Positions 26,699-35,616 of a DNA stretch of 64,000 nt are shown piece by piece. The stretch comes from VAZQ01 sp034669045 (GTDB lineage Bacteria > Pseudomonadota > Alphaproteobacteria > Rhizobiales > Xanthobacteraceae), in NCBI GenBank assembly GCA_034669045.1, contig JAXDOD010000130.1, forward strand, positions 9,752 to 73,751, in the 5' to 3' direction. The position numbers were made by a program, and so were the translations under genes. Below the pieces are notes generated by a model. The model did no database searches. It was given only the letters and a program-made list of their open reading frames with translations, and was not told the DNA's origin. Within the stretch, counting starts at the first letter, position 1. Every line of letters starts with the position of its first letter.

Positions 26699-27481
26699 CT
26701 ACGCGTCCGCCCGATAGACGGAATGGCCGCCGTCGATATCGACTGCGACACCACTGATGAAGCCTGCCCGTTCCGAGGCGAGGAACACGACCAGCTCGGC
26801 GACCTCCGAAGCGTGACCCGCCCGCCCGGAGGGAAACTTGGCGTGCAGCTCCGGCCAGCGGCTCTCGTCGCCGAACACGCGCTTGGCACGTGCCATCACG
26901 TGTGCCAGATGCCGCCCCGGCACGGTCGGCCCGGGATTGATGGCGACGACGCGCACGCCGTGGCGCATGCTCTCGCCGCCCAGGCACTGGGTGAACATGT
27001 TGAGCGCGATGTTGGCGGTGCAGCCGGCGATGTAGCGGTGGTTGGGCGTGCGCGCGGCCGCGCCCACGATATTGACGATGACGCCGCTCTTGCGCGCGCA
27101 CATGTGCGGATAGATGATGCGCGTGAGGTCGATATAGCCGAACACCTTCACGGCCCAGGCGTCGCGCCAGGTCTTGCTGTCGATGTCGGCAAGCGTGCCG
27201 GGCGGGATGTCGCCGGCATTGTTGACCAGGATGTCGACGCCCCTGCAGGCGATGCCGAGCTTTTCCACCTCGGAAGCGAGCGTGAGATCGTGGCGGTGGA
27301 CCTTGACCGCCACGCCGTGCTGCGCGGTGAGCCGCTCCGCCAGCTCCTTCATCGCGCCGTCGTCGCGCGCGGCGAGATGCAGGTCGCAGCCTTCCACCGC
27401 CATGTATTCGGCGATCACCAGCCCGATGCCCTTGGAGGCGCCGGTGATCAGGACGGACTTGCCTTTGAGATCGATATTCAT
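26699..27481 (-). CDS. SDR-fold oxidoreductase with atypical active site (A)
   Basis: The product of 260 residues has the short-chain dehydrogenase fold: the nucleotide motif TGASKGIG (residues 13-20), DILVNNAG and a C-terminal GGHSVY. The active site is unusual. Where the family has YxxxK, it reads Y150-IAG-C154, so the catalytic lysine is a cysteine, and no serine is found at the usual place before it (VNIVGAAAR). The YIAGxxxN pattern defines a divergent SDR branch. It lies 7 bases after an acyl-CoA dehydrogenase and 15 before a TTT binding protein. It may still bind NAD(P) but use other chemistry. Confidence 0.88.
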   Translation of the reverse strand: MNIDLKGKSVLITGASKGIGLVIAEYMAVEGCDLHLAARDDGAMKELAERLTAQHGVAVKVHRHDLTLASEVEKLGIACRGVDILVNNAGDIPPGTLADIDSKTWRDAWAVKVFGYIDLTRIIYPHMCARKSGVIVNIVGAAARTPNHRYIAGCTANIALNMFTQCLGGESMRHGVRVVAINPGPTVPGRHLAHVMARAKRVFGDESRWPELHAKFPSGRAGHASEVAELVVFLASERAGFISGVAVDIDGGHSVYRADA

Positions 27482-27488
27482 TGCGGTC

Positions 27489-28643
27489 TCACTGATAGAG
27501 CTTGAACACTTCGCGAGCCAGCGTCGCGCGCATGATCTCGGCCGGTCCGCCGGTGATCAGATAGCTGCGCGAGCGCCGCCACATGGCTTCGATCGGCATT
27601 TCGGTGGTGAGCCCCATGGCGCCGTGGAACTGGATACAGCGGTCGGCCGCTTCGAAGCCGAGTTCTGTGCAGTGGATCTTGCACATGTAGGCGTCATGCC
27701 GGCTGGCGATGCCTTTGTCGACCTTCCAGGCGGTGCGGTGGGTGAGCAACTGGCCGGTCTGGTATTTGGTATAGAGATCGGCCATCGCAAACTGCACGGC
27801 TTGGCGCTTCGCGATCGGCTCGCCGAAGGTCACGCGCTGCTGGGCGTATTTCCCGATCATTTCAAGGCAGCGCTGGGTGACGCCGAGGCCATGGGTCGCC
27901 TGGTGCACGCGGTTGCGCGAAATCCAGGACTGCGCCTCGCGCATGCCCTGGCCTTCCTCGCCGACCAGGTTCTCGACCGGCACCTTCACGTCGTCGAGCG
28001 CGATCTCATAGGTCACGTCGCCCATCATGTGATGGTTCTCCCGCACGATCGAAATGCCGGGCAAATCCATGTCCACGATGAACACGCTCAAGCCGCCGCG
28101 CGAGCCCTTCGCCGGGTCGGTCGCCGCCACGAGCTGCAGGAAATCGGCCCCCTTCACGTGCGAGATGAAGCGCTTGTAACCATTGATGAGGTAATGCTCG
28201 CCCTGGCGCACCGCCCGCGTGCGCATGCGGCCGGGATCGCTGCCCGCGTCCGGCTCGGTCTGCGCGAAAGCCGCCGACTTCTCGCCGCGCAGCAGCGGAT
28301 AGAGGTATTTCTCCTTCATCGGCTCGGGAAGCCGCAGCAGGATCGGGCGCGGCGATGGCCCGAACACGCCGTCGCCGCGGTTGGGCAGCGCGATCGAGCG
28401 ATGCACCTCCTCCCACACGACGGCGAGCGCGAGCAGCGAGAGCCCCTGGCCACCGAACTCGGCAGGTGTGTCGAGCTTCCAAAGCCCGAGCTCGCGCGCC
28501 TTGGCTTCGAGCGACGTCTTGTATTCCGGCTTGAGGTCCGGCCCCTGCATGCTGTGCATCTCAATCGGGATCAGTTCGCGATCGACGAACCTGCGGACCG
28601 TATCGCGCAACAGCCGGATGTCTTCAGGCAGCTCGAAATCCAT
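27489..28643 (-). CDS. Acyl-CoA dehydrogenase family protein lacking the usual catalytic glutamate
   Basis: The product of 384 residues is an acyl-CoA dehydrogenase-fold flavoprotein, starting MDFELPEDIRLLRDTVRRF. Landmarks are AEFGGQGLS, AFAQTEPDAGSDPG (FAD-binding), YLINGYKRFIS and FHGAMGLTTEMP. In the place where the paralogue at 46066-47232 has TEGTPE with the catalytic Glu, this protein has T364-GGPAE, so the base is glycine. No acidic residue is evident at the alternative site either. It heads a reverse operon with an SDR and a TTT binding protein and diverges from another TTT binding protein. It may oxidise an unusual substrate or act non-redox. Confidence 0.9.
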   Translation of the reverse strand: MDFELPEDIRLLRDTVRRFVDRELIPIEMHSMQGPDLKPEYKTSLEAKARELGLWKLDTPAEFGGQGLSLLALAVVWEEVHRSIALPNRGDGVFGPSPRPILLRLPEPMKEKYLYPLLRGEKSAAFAQTEPDAGSDPGRMRTRAVRQGEHYLINGYKRFISHVKGADFLQLVAATDPAKGSRGGLSVFIVDMDLPGISIVRENHHMMGDVTYEIALDDVKVPVENLVGEEGQGMREAQSWISRNRVHQATHGLGVTQRCLEMIGKYAQQRVTFGEPIAKRQAVQFAMADLYTKYQTGQLLTHRTAWKVDKGIASRHDAYMCKIHCTELGFEAADRCIQFHGAMGLTTEMPIEAMWRRSRSYLITGGPAEIMRATLAREVFKLYQ

Positions 28644-28731
28644 TCAGCTTCCCCCCAGCCCCTTCTCACGTGAGATTGTTACTTTAATATCGTTCGTCCT
28701 GGAGAGACAACGCGACTTGGGGCAGCAACGC

Positions 28732-29772
28732 ATGAATTGGGCTGCAAAGACCCGGACGGCGCGCGTCGGGCGACTGGGCATCCTGCTGCTCGCGGGAATT
28801 GCAGCCCCGCCGACGGCCGTCCAGGCCGATGACGTCGCCGACTTCTACCGGGGCAAGACGATCAACGTCTATATCGGCGTCAATGTCGGCGGCGGATATG
28901 ATTTCGAGGCGCGGCTGCTCTCGCGATTCATGAAAGCGCACATCCCCGGCAATCCCACTCTGGTGCCGCAGAACATGATCGGCGCCGGCGGGATCAAGAT
29001 GGCCAATTTCCTCTATTCGATCGCGCCCCAGGACGGCACCGCCATCGGCATGTTCCCCAATACGCTGATCGCCGTGCAGGCGGTCGGCACCGAGGGCGCG
29101 CAATACGATGCCAACCGGTTCTCCTGGATCGGCTCGATGACCACGAGCCCGCTCACCTTCACCACCTGGCACACCACCGGCGTGAAGACGATCGCGGATG
29201 CGCGCAAGACTGAGCTCGCCGTGGCCGCTTCCAACAAGGGCGCCATCACCTATACGTTCCCGCGCATGCTCAACGAATTCGTCGGCACCAAGCTCAAGAT
29301 CGTCTCGGGCTATCAGGGCAACAGCACCATGGTGATCGCCATGGAGCGCGGCGAGGTCGACGGCGTCACCAACTCCTGGGATAGCTGGAAGTCGCTCAAT
29401 CCCGCCTGGGTCGCCGACAGGAAGATCAACCTCCTGGTGCAGACCGAGCCGAAGTCGAAGGACCTGAACATTCCGTCAGTGCAGGAACTTGCGCGTAACA
29501 ACGACGATCGGCAGGTGATCGCGCTGATCATCTCAGGTGACGCGCTCGGCAAGCCCATGGCGACGTCGCCGAATGTGCCGGCCGAGCGCGTAAAAGCGTT
29601 GCGCGACGCTTTCGACGTCACCCTCAAGGATCCCGAATTCATCAAGGCGGCCACGGCTGCGCGGATCGAGATCACCCCCATCGCCGGCGTGTCGCTGCAG
29701 GACACCGTGCGCCAGGTGCTGGCGACGCCCAAGCACCTTGCCGAGCGCGCGAAATCGATCATCGCCGAATAG
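28732..29772 (+). CDS. TTT (TctC/Bug-type) substrate-binding protein 5
   Basis: The product of 346 residues starts MNWAAKTRTARVGRLGILLL, has a signal peptide ending AVQA, and continues DDVADFYRGKTINVYIGVNVG. Core motifs: GGGYDFEARLLSRFMK, HIPGNPTLVP, QNMIGAGG, YSIAPQDG and AMERGEVDG. It diverges from the acyl-CoA dehydrogenase operon across 88 bases and is followed after 14 bases by a CoA-transferase. The pair looks like uptake plus CoA activation of one acid. Confidence 0.92.
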   Translation: MNWAAKTRTARVGRLGILLLAGIAAPPTAVQADDVADFYRGKTINVYIGVNVGGGYDFEARLLSRFMKAHIPGNPTLVPQNMIGAGGIKMANFLYSIAPQDGTAIGMFPNTLIAVQAVGTEGAQYDANRFSWIGSMTTSPLTFTTWHTTGVKTIADARKTELAVAASNKGAITYTFPRMLNEFVGTKLKIVSGYQGNSTMVIAMERGEVDGVTNSWDSWKSLNPAWVADRKINLLVQTEPKSKDLNIPSVQELARNNDDRQVIALIISGDALGKPMATSPNVPAERVKALRDAFDVTLKDPEFIKAATAARIEITPIAGVSLQDTVRQVLATPKHLAERAKSIIAE

Positions 29773-29786
29773 AAAGACCCCATGCA

Positions 29787-30968
29787 ATGCCCCACCAGCC
29801 GGCCTCGCGGGCCCTCGAAGGCCTGACCGTCCTGGATCTGACCCATGCGCGGGCAGGGCCTGTTTGCGTGCGCCAGCTCGGCGACTGGGGCGCCAACGTG
29901 GTGCGGATCGAGCGCCCAGGCAATCCGGAGGATTTCTCCGGCCGCCATGAGGCCGATTTCCAGAACAAGCACCGCAACAAGCGCGCCATGGCGCTCAACC
30001 TGCGAAGCGAGGAGGGGCGCGCCATCCTCTACCGCCTGGTCGGGCGGTCGGACGTGCTGGTCGAGAACTTCCGTCCCGACGTGAAGGCGCGGCTCGGCTT
30101 CGACTACGAGACGCTCAAGAGCAACAACCCGCGGTTCATCCTGGCCAGCATCTCGGCCTTCGGCCAGGACGGCCCCTACAAGGATCGTCCGGGCGTCGAT
30201 CAGGTCCTGCAAGGCATGAGCGGGCTGATGTCGGTGACTGGCGAGCCCGGACGGGGACCGATGCGGGTCGGCATTCCCATCTCCGACATCATCACGGGGG
30301 TCTACGCCGCGATGGGCATCCTCACCGCGCTTTACGAGCGCGAGAAGTCCGGGGAGGGGCAGTGGGTGCAAACGTCGCTGCTGGAATCGCAGACCTTCAT
30401 GCTCGACCTGCAGGCGGCGCGCTATCTCGTCGACGGCGTCGTGCCGAAGCAGGTCGGCAACGAACATCCGAGCGGCGTGCCGACCAATGCCTACAAGACC
30501 AAGGACGGCTACGTGAACGTGGCGCCCATCCCCTCGATGTGGGGCCGGCTCTGCAAGGCGCTCGTTAAGGAGGAATGGATCGATCACCCCGACTTCGCCA
30601 CGCGCGAGGTCCGGCGCAAACGGCGCAACGAGATCAACGGCCTGATCGCGGACATCGTGGCGGAGATGGACACCGCCACGTTGATGGCAAAGCTCGAGGC
30701 GGCGGAGGTGCCTTGCGGGCCGATCTATTCCATCGACCAGGCCTACGGCGATCCGCAGGCGAGGCACATGAAGCTCACGCAGACGCTGACCGCGGTCGAC
30801 GGCAGGGAGATCGCGCTGCCGCGACAGCCGTTTACGCTGAGCCGCACGCCAAGCGTGCTCGCGAGGCGCACGCCGGAATTCGGCGAGCACACCGACGAGC
30901 TGCTCGGCGAATTCGGGTTCACGCCGGACGAGATCACGGGTTTCCGGGAGCGCGGCTCGGTCGAATAG
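29787..30968 (+). CDS. CaiB/BaiF-type (family III) CoA-transferase
   Basis: The product of 393 residues is a second family III CoA-transferase, starting MPHQPASRALEGLTVLDLTH. Landmarks: LGDWGANVVRIERPG, NKRAMALNLRSEEG, DVLVENFRPDVKARLGFD, ISAFGQDGPY, SVTGEPG and TSLLESQ. It is not a close copy of the protein at 10599-11801. It follows a TTT binding protein by 14 bases and probably activates the imported acid to a CoA thioester, perhaps for the neighbouring acyl-CoA dehydrogenase/SDR genes on the opposite strand. Confidence 0.92.
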   Translation: MPHQPASRALEGLTVLDLTHARAGPVCVRQLGDWGANVVRIERPGNPEDFSGRHEADFQNKHRNKRAMALNLRSEEGRAILYRLVGRSDVLVENFRPDVKARLGFDYETLKSNNPRFILASISAFGQDGPYKDRPGVDQVLQGMSGLMSVTGEPGRGPMRVGIPISDIITGVYAAMGILTALYEREKSGEGQWVQTSLLESQTFMLDLQAARYLVDGVVPKQVGNEHPSGVPTNAYKTKDGYVNVAPIPSMWGRLCKALVKEEWIDHPDFATREVRRKRRNEINGLIADIVAEMDTATLMAKLEAAEVPCGPIYSIDQAYGDPQARHMKLTQTLTAVDGREIALPRQPFTLSRTPSVLARRTPEFGEHTDELLGEFGFTPDEITGFRERGSVE

Positions 30969-30989
30969 GGCGGTCGGGATGCGCGCGCA

Positions 30990-31265
30990 TCAGCGCCGGT
31001 GCAATGTCACGCCCGACGTATCAAGAAATTCAATGCCCTGATCTTCGAAAGCGGAGCGGACGGTGGCGAGATTGCGCCCCTGCATCCCCGGCAGGCCGTC
31101 GACCTTCTCCGCGCGCGAAATCGCGGACTGTGAGACGCCGCATCGACGCGACAGCTCGCGCACCGACCAGTTGAGGAGGGCGCGCGCCGCGCGGATTTGA
31201 GCGCCGGTGATTGCGGGCTTCAAGGCGAAACTTCGGAAGCATTCGACTGTTAGCCGGCACGTCAT
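30990..31265 (-). CDS. Small XRE-type helix-turn-helix protein
   Basis: The product of 91 residues carries an XRE/Cro helix-turn-helix at about residues 22-60 (IRAARALLNWSVRELSRRCG, then VSQSAISRAEKV). The C-terminal part (FEDQGIEFLDTSGVTLHRR) resembles the tail of small rhizobial XRE regulators that bind near their own gene. It is the only recognisable DNA-binding regulator in the window. It converges with the CoA-transferase gene. No toxin gene is adjacent, so an antitoxin role is not supported. Confidence 0.8.
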   Translation of the reverse strand: MTCRLTVECFRSFALKPAITGAQIRAARALLNWSVRELSRRCGVSQSAISRAEKVDGLPGMQGRNLATVRSAFEDQGIEFLDTSGVTLHRR

Positions 31266-31538
31266 CTATCCTGCGCCGAGATGGCCACGCAACAAGAATC
31301 ATTGCAGGCGCTCCCCGCCTCTGGAAGAATCCACGTAACCTACTCTATTAATTTGCGATTCTGCGCTGACCGCGCGCTCGCCAATCCAGGCAGCGGGTCA
31401 CGCGCGAGATGGAGAGGCGCCAAGCCCCGGCATCGGCTGCTCATCCGCAGGGTCGCGTCGAGCGGCTATGACTGCCTTCCGACTGCTGATACACGTGAGG
31501 TGTGATCGTGAGTTGAAATATCCGTGTGGGAGATTGCA

Positions 31539-31889
31539 ATGCGCCTGTTGACCCTGACGCTGTCCTTGGTGATGGCGTCGAATTTGTCAGCGGCCATTGC
31601 CCAAGAGACCAAAAGCGTCAATTCCATACTGTCGCATTGCATGTCGGGCCTGGAGCCCAATGCGAAAGACTCGCTCGGCGGACACTGCGCGGGAGTCATC
31701 GCGACGCTCGCGTTCGTAAGCCGCGTCCTGCCGGACAACCTCAAATTCTGTCATCCGAACACGGCAGCGCCCGAACAGATGCTGCAAGCGATCATCAGCT
31801 TTGTTGAACGAAATCCGGGATCCGCGAACCAGGATTTCCGATTGGTCGCGCTCGCCGCGCTACGCGACAAATGGCCTTGTCAAGAATAG
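31539..31889 (+). CDS. Rap1a/Tai-like secreted protein
   Basis: The product of 116 residues has a signal peptide (MRLLTLTLSLVMASNLSAAIAQ). The mature part has the pattern of Rap1a/Tai immunity-type domains: HC...G.....HCAGVI, a middle KFCHPN, FVERNPG and a C-terminal ALRDKWPCQE, with four spaced cysteines able to form disulfides. True Rap1a proteins neutralise peptidoglycan amidase effectors of type VI secretion, but no effector or secretion gene is nearby, so a general periplasmic role is equally likely. The ATG at 31539 has GGGAG upstream; a GTG five codons earlier is possible. Confidence 0.75.
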   Translation: MRLLTLTLSLVMASNLSAAIAQETKSVNSILSHCMSGLEPNAKDSLGGHCAGVIATLAFVSRVLPDNLKFCHPNTAAPEQMLQAIISFVERNPGSANQDFRLVALAALRDKWPCQE

Positions 31890-31999
31890 ACAGCGTGGCC
31901 GCGCCGGTCGCGACCATGCTGTCTTGCTAGCGCCCGTAGTGGGTGGCCGGAACGAGGCCGGCAAGGAGCATTCAGGGAATTGTGAAGCCCGGGAATTAT

Positions 32000-32641
32000 C
32001 TAGAAGCCCAGCTTTGTGCGAAACTCGACGAGCAGCACGAGCAGCGCAAAGAATCCCGCCAGGCTTCCGAAGATGATCAGCACCGTCTTGGCCGATGGGC
32101 TGCTCGACGGCAGGTGGTCGTTGATATCGGCGCTGTTCATCGTGAAAGCATTGGGCCCGACAGTCCCGCCGGCCACCGCAAGTTCCTCCTCCTGCAACGT
32201 CACCGGCGCTCTCACCGGCACCATGGCGCCGAGAAAACCATAGGTGGTAGCAAGGACAAGGCCATAGATGAGATGCAAGGCCAGCAACCCGAGCAGAGCC
32301 GAGTTATCGATTTTGGCGCCAAAGAATCCCGCTCCTGCCAATGGCATGAACGACACCATCATCATGGCCCAGGCAAATACCCCGAAGATTAAGCCTTTGA
32401 TCCAGAGAGCCGGGCGGCTTGCGATGGAGTCGTAGGCGGCAAACAGCATACCCCAGATCACCACCCCGACGATAAAATGGTCCATCCAGGCGGAGGGTAC
32501 GCTGAGCGTCCCCAGGGCAGTCAGCCAACGGATGATGTTGATCTCCGGCATCAGGCCGAATGCGCCATTGAGGACCATGAGTCCCGTCAGCACCAGCGTC
32601 GCGACCAGGCCTGCGATCAGCCCCTTTACTACGTTTGACAT
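32000..32641 (-). CDS. DUF6789-like membrane protein
   Basis: The product of 213 residues starts MSNVVKGLIAGLVATLVLTG with GGGAGG before the ATG; an in-frame extension upstream is less likely. It has about four to five membrane helices (residues ~7-28, 45-70, 80-100, 112-135, and a last one ~185-208, TVLIIFGSLAGFFALLVLLV). The beginning and the LMPEINIIRWLTAL segment match a small family of predicted inner-membrane proteins annotated as DUF6789. Function unknown. Confidence 0.8.
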   Translation of the reverse strand: MSNVVKGLIAGLVATLVLTGLMVLNGAFGLMPEINIIRWLTALGTLSVPSAWMDHFIVGVVIWGMLFAAYDSIASRPALWIKGLIFGVFAWAMMMVSFMPLAGAGFFGAKIDNSALLGLLALHLIYGLVLATTYGFLGAMVPVRAPVTLQEEELAVAGGTVGPNAFTMNSADINDHLPSSSPSAKTVLIIFGSLAGFFALLVLLVEFRTKLGF

Positions 32642-33229
32642 AACGACCTCCCAGATCGCCGGGTCATTGTGTTGATCGGTTGTCGTTCCAAGATGACCCA
32701 AGGTCACGCTGCGCCTTATTTGCTTTTGCCACAAGGCGAAAAGCGGAGTTATTTGCTGCATTACCAAAGATTCATCTCTCCGCACCTGCGTTGCTGGCCC
32801 TTGAGCCTGGACCGCATGCGGATGACCCTGGGATTGACGATAGACTTACACCCATTCGGTTGTTGCTATGGAGGGCCACTCCATCGTTTGTCGGCGCCCG
32901 GATGGCATGCACCTCGTCGAAGAGCGTGATCATCGGTCGGCAATCGTAGGACCTGAGTTCAGCGCCTGACCCGAGGTTTGTGGCCTAAAATTTAAGCAGC
33001 AGCCGGTCATCGGCCGAGCAGACCAAAGCGCCCGGGCGGGTGCTGACGGATGCGCCGCCATCCGCGGCAAGTGACTCCTTTGATTCTCGATTTCTGCCGC
33101 AGCAGCGGCCATCGCCCTTGCGTGGCGGATGCCTGGCAACCCCTGGCATGATTTCTGCACTGCAACATACCGCTGTGTTGCAGTGTTCGTGCCGGGATTG
33201 GACCTTGGAAACATCGAGCGGAGGTCACG
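32642..33229. other. Intergenic region without a convincing gene
   Basis: These 588 bases hold only short overlapping reading frames with no ribosome sites or recognisable products. The part 32680-32800 is less GC-rich than its surroundings. The promoter of the DUF6789-like gene must lie at its left edge and that of the next small secreted protein at its right edge. No repeat or RNA gene was recognised. Confidence 0.4.
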
Positions 33230-33583
33230 ATGCTCGCAAGAATGCTTCTTGCCACTACTCTGGTACTGGTGTGTGTCGGTTCGCAAGCGCGCGACAACGG
33301 GCAATATGCGCAGACGTCGCCTGAGATCAAACGGTGGGTTGAAGGGCTGACCGACAGCAGGGGCGCAGGCTGCTGCGCCACCGCCGACGGCTTTCGTCCC
33401 GAAGAGGTCGAGTGGGACATGACCGAGAACGCCTACCGGGTCATGATCGGTGGGCAGTGGTTCACGGTGCCCGACGGTGCGGTCGTCAAGGAGCCCAACC
33501 GGATCGGCTATGCGATCGTCTGGTACTGGGTCGACAGCGGCAAGATCAACATTCGGTGCTTCCTGCCGGGGACGGGTGCATGA
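33230..33583 (+). CDS. Small secreted hypothetical protein
   Basis: The product of 117 residues has a signal peptide (MLARMLLATTLVLVCVGSQA) and a soluble part with GCCATADGFRPEEVEW, YRVMIGGQWFTVPD and a C-terminal YWVDSGKINIRCFLPG. Three cysteines are placed so that the CC pair and the late Cys may form a disulfide. GGAGG precedes the ATG. Comparable short proteins are frequent in Bradyrhizobium and uncharacterised. Role unknown, periplasmic or secreted location inferred. Confidence 0.75.
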   Translation: MLARMLLATTLVLVCVGSQARDNGQYAQTSPEIKRWVEGLTDSRGAGCCATADGFRPEEVEWDMTENAYRVMIGGQWFTVPDGAVVKEPNRIGYAIVWYWVDSGKINIRCFLPGTGA

Positions 33584-33844
33584 TCGCTCCGACCTGAGCG
33601 CACGCGCGCGCCTCAATGGTTTGACATCGCGCGCGCGTCGCGCCGGCCGCGACTGGCCGCCAGCGGCCGAGGATCAGCACGATGCCGAGCAGGACGAACC
33701 CGGTCCGGCATAGAGCTCGCCGGGAATCCTGCCCCGGCTTGGTGATTCCGAACCCCCGTCGCGAGGCTGACGAGCGCTCGCTGGATTGGCCCCATCTGAG
33801 GAACGTTCTCTTTTGCTTGCAAATCGCATAGGCTTCGCCGCGCC

Positions 33845-34630
33845 ATGCATACGATCGCCAAGGCTTCGTCGGCGGCGGGAGCGTTTTGCGGGACACTCCT
33901 GGCGATTGCGCTTGCGACGTCGAACGCGCGCGCCGATCAGCGCGCGGAATTCCTCGCCGGCCGCACGCGCGACTGCCCGCGCTGCGATCTCGCCGGCGAG
34001 AACTTCAAGCGCCGCGATCTCGCCGGCGCCGACCTTTCCGGCGCCAACCTCGGCAAGGCGACGTTTCACGATGCGAGGCTGACGGGTGCGCGCCTGACCG
34101 GCGCCGATCTTTCGGGCGCCAACCTCAACAAGGCCAATCTCGCCCGCGCCGATCTCAGCGGCGCCAAGCTGCGCGAGGCCATGCTCTACGCCGCCAATCT
34201 CGACGGCGCCAAGCTGGCCGGCGCAGACCTGAGCGAGGCGATGATGGGCACCGCGCGCATGACGCGCAGCGATCTCAGCAAGGCGACGTTGCGCAATGTC
34301 GACTTGCGCAAGGCCCGCCTGGCGGAGGCGATTCTGGTGGAGGCGGATATGTCAGGCATTGCGCTTGACGCCGCCATTCTGCGCGGCGCGCGGCTTGACG
34401 GGTCGCGGCTGGCGGACGCGCGCCTGATGGCGGCGGAACTCATCGGCGCGAGCCTCCTCGGCGCCGACCTCACCGATGCCGACGCGCAGGCGGCCAATTT
34501 GCGCGGTGCAGATCTCACGCGCGCGAATCTCACGGGCGCCAATCTGCACCGGGCGAACCTCTATGAGGCCAAGCTCGACGACGCCGTCTTCCGCGACACC
34601 ACCATGCCGGACGGCACCAAGCGCCCGTGA
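33845..34630 (+). CDS. Secreted pentapeptide-repeat protein
   Basis: The product of 261 residues starts with a signal peptide (GAFCGTLLAIALATSNARA) and a short CPRCDL segment, then consists almost wholly of A(D/N)LxG-type pentapeptide repeats from about residue 50 to 250 (DLAGADLSGANLGKATF and so on). Such repeats fold into a right-handed square beta-helix. An export signal makes a gyrase-protection role unlikely and points to the cell envelope. It converges with the next gene, leaving one base between the stops. Confidence 0.88.
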   Translation: MHTIAKASSAAGAFCGTLLAIALATSNARADQRAEFLAGRTRDCPRCDLAGENFKRRDLAGADLSGANLGKATFHDARLTGARLTGADLSGANLNKANLARADLSGAKLREAMLYAANLDGAKLAGADLSEAMMGTARMTRSDLSKATLRNVDLRKARLAEAILVEADMSGIALDAAILRGARLDGSRLADARLMAAELIGASLLGADLTDADAQAANLRGADLTRANLTGANLHRANLYEAKLDDAVFRDTTMPDGTKRP

Positions 34631-34631
34631 A

Positions 34632-35387
34632 CTACCGTGGATCGTCGAGCTCATAGATTTCCAGCCGCGCGGAGCTTTCGAACTGACCTTGCGTGAGCTG
34701 CGTCGGCAGTTGCGGGTTGGTGCCGCTCTGGCCCGGCTTGCGGAAGAGACTGGCGCGCAGCACGATCTTGCGCCGGTTCGCCGCGTCTGTCATCTCGCAC
34801 GACTGCTTGACCAGAAGGTCGCCGACCGCGCTCTCGCCTTCGGCTGGCGGCAGTGACGTGCAGTACCGTGCCGCGTCGATGTCGTAGCGCGAAGCCATCA
34901 TCGCACCGAACAGATAGGCGTCTTCGCGCTTGCGCAGATTGGCCTCGGTGATGTCGTTGCGGTGGTCGGGTCGGGGGTCGGTCACGATGCGAACGCCCTT
35001 GAGCACGCCGGTGTCGTCGAACAGCGCCGAGACGATCACCGGAAAGCCCAATTCGGTCGTACCCGCCCAGCGCGTGATCTCGCGGTCGATGTCCATGGCG
35101 CGCGCGATATATTCGAGCTCGTCGTCATATTCGAAATAGACTTCGCGCAAGCCGGTGGGCTCCGCGCGGCAGCGCATGACGTCGCTCCACCCCGCGAGTT
35201 GCGCCCGCGGCGCGCCGCCGTTCGCACCGCAGGCGAAGCCGCGGAATTCGGCCGGCGACGGCTGTGCGGATATCGGCTGCCCGAGCTTGAGATCCCAGAT
35301 GGTGGCGCGCCGCAGCGGCTGCGCATCGGCGCTCGCCGGCCAGACCAGCGCAAGCACGAGTATCGTCGCCGGCCGCCATGCCATCAT
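34632..35387 (-). CDS. Secreted hypothetical protein
   Basis: The product of 251 residues starts MMAWRPATILVLALVWPASA, a signal peptide ending ADA. The mature part begins QPLRRATIWDLKLGQPISAQ and continues with FACGANGGAPR, YFEYDDELEYIARAMDI and a C-terminal RLEIYELDDPR. Two pairs of cysteines are present. The segment 'WDLKLGQP' is found in other rhizobial secreted proteins, but I recognise no domain. AAGGGACCA precedes the start; longer in-frame extensions are not signal-like. Confidence 0.75.
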   Translation of the reverse strand: MMAWRPATILVLALVWPASADAQPLRRATIWDLKLGQPISAQPSPAEFRGFACGANGGAPRAQLAGWSDVMRCRAEPTGLREVYFEYDDELEYIARAMDIDREITRWAGTTELGFPVIVSALFDDTGVLKGVRIVTDPRPDHRNDITEANLRKREDAYLFGAMMASRYDIDAARYCTSLPPAEGESAVGDLLVKQSCEMTDAANRRKIVLRASLFRKPGQSGTNPQLPTQLTQGQFESSARLEIYELDDPR

Positions 35388-35616
35388 GAGTGGTCCCTTC
35401 GGGCGCCCGATGGTACCGCCTGTCATGGCTGGCGCCAATGCGGGCTTGGACGACCCGCGAGCGACTGCGAGAACATGATTCCAAACCCGCAGACTTTCGG
35501 ATTGGATCGTGCGACCTGCAAAGACTAAGACCGATATCGCGGATTTAATCCGAGACCATTTCGCTCTAATGTCGAAGAGGGGCGCCCTATTCAACGCGGG
35601 AGCGACAGGCTTGAGT

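Noticed and set aside
32669..32949. Two overlapping 86-89-codon frames
   Set aside because: No ribosome site, no domain, and upstream region of a divergent gene.
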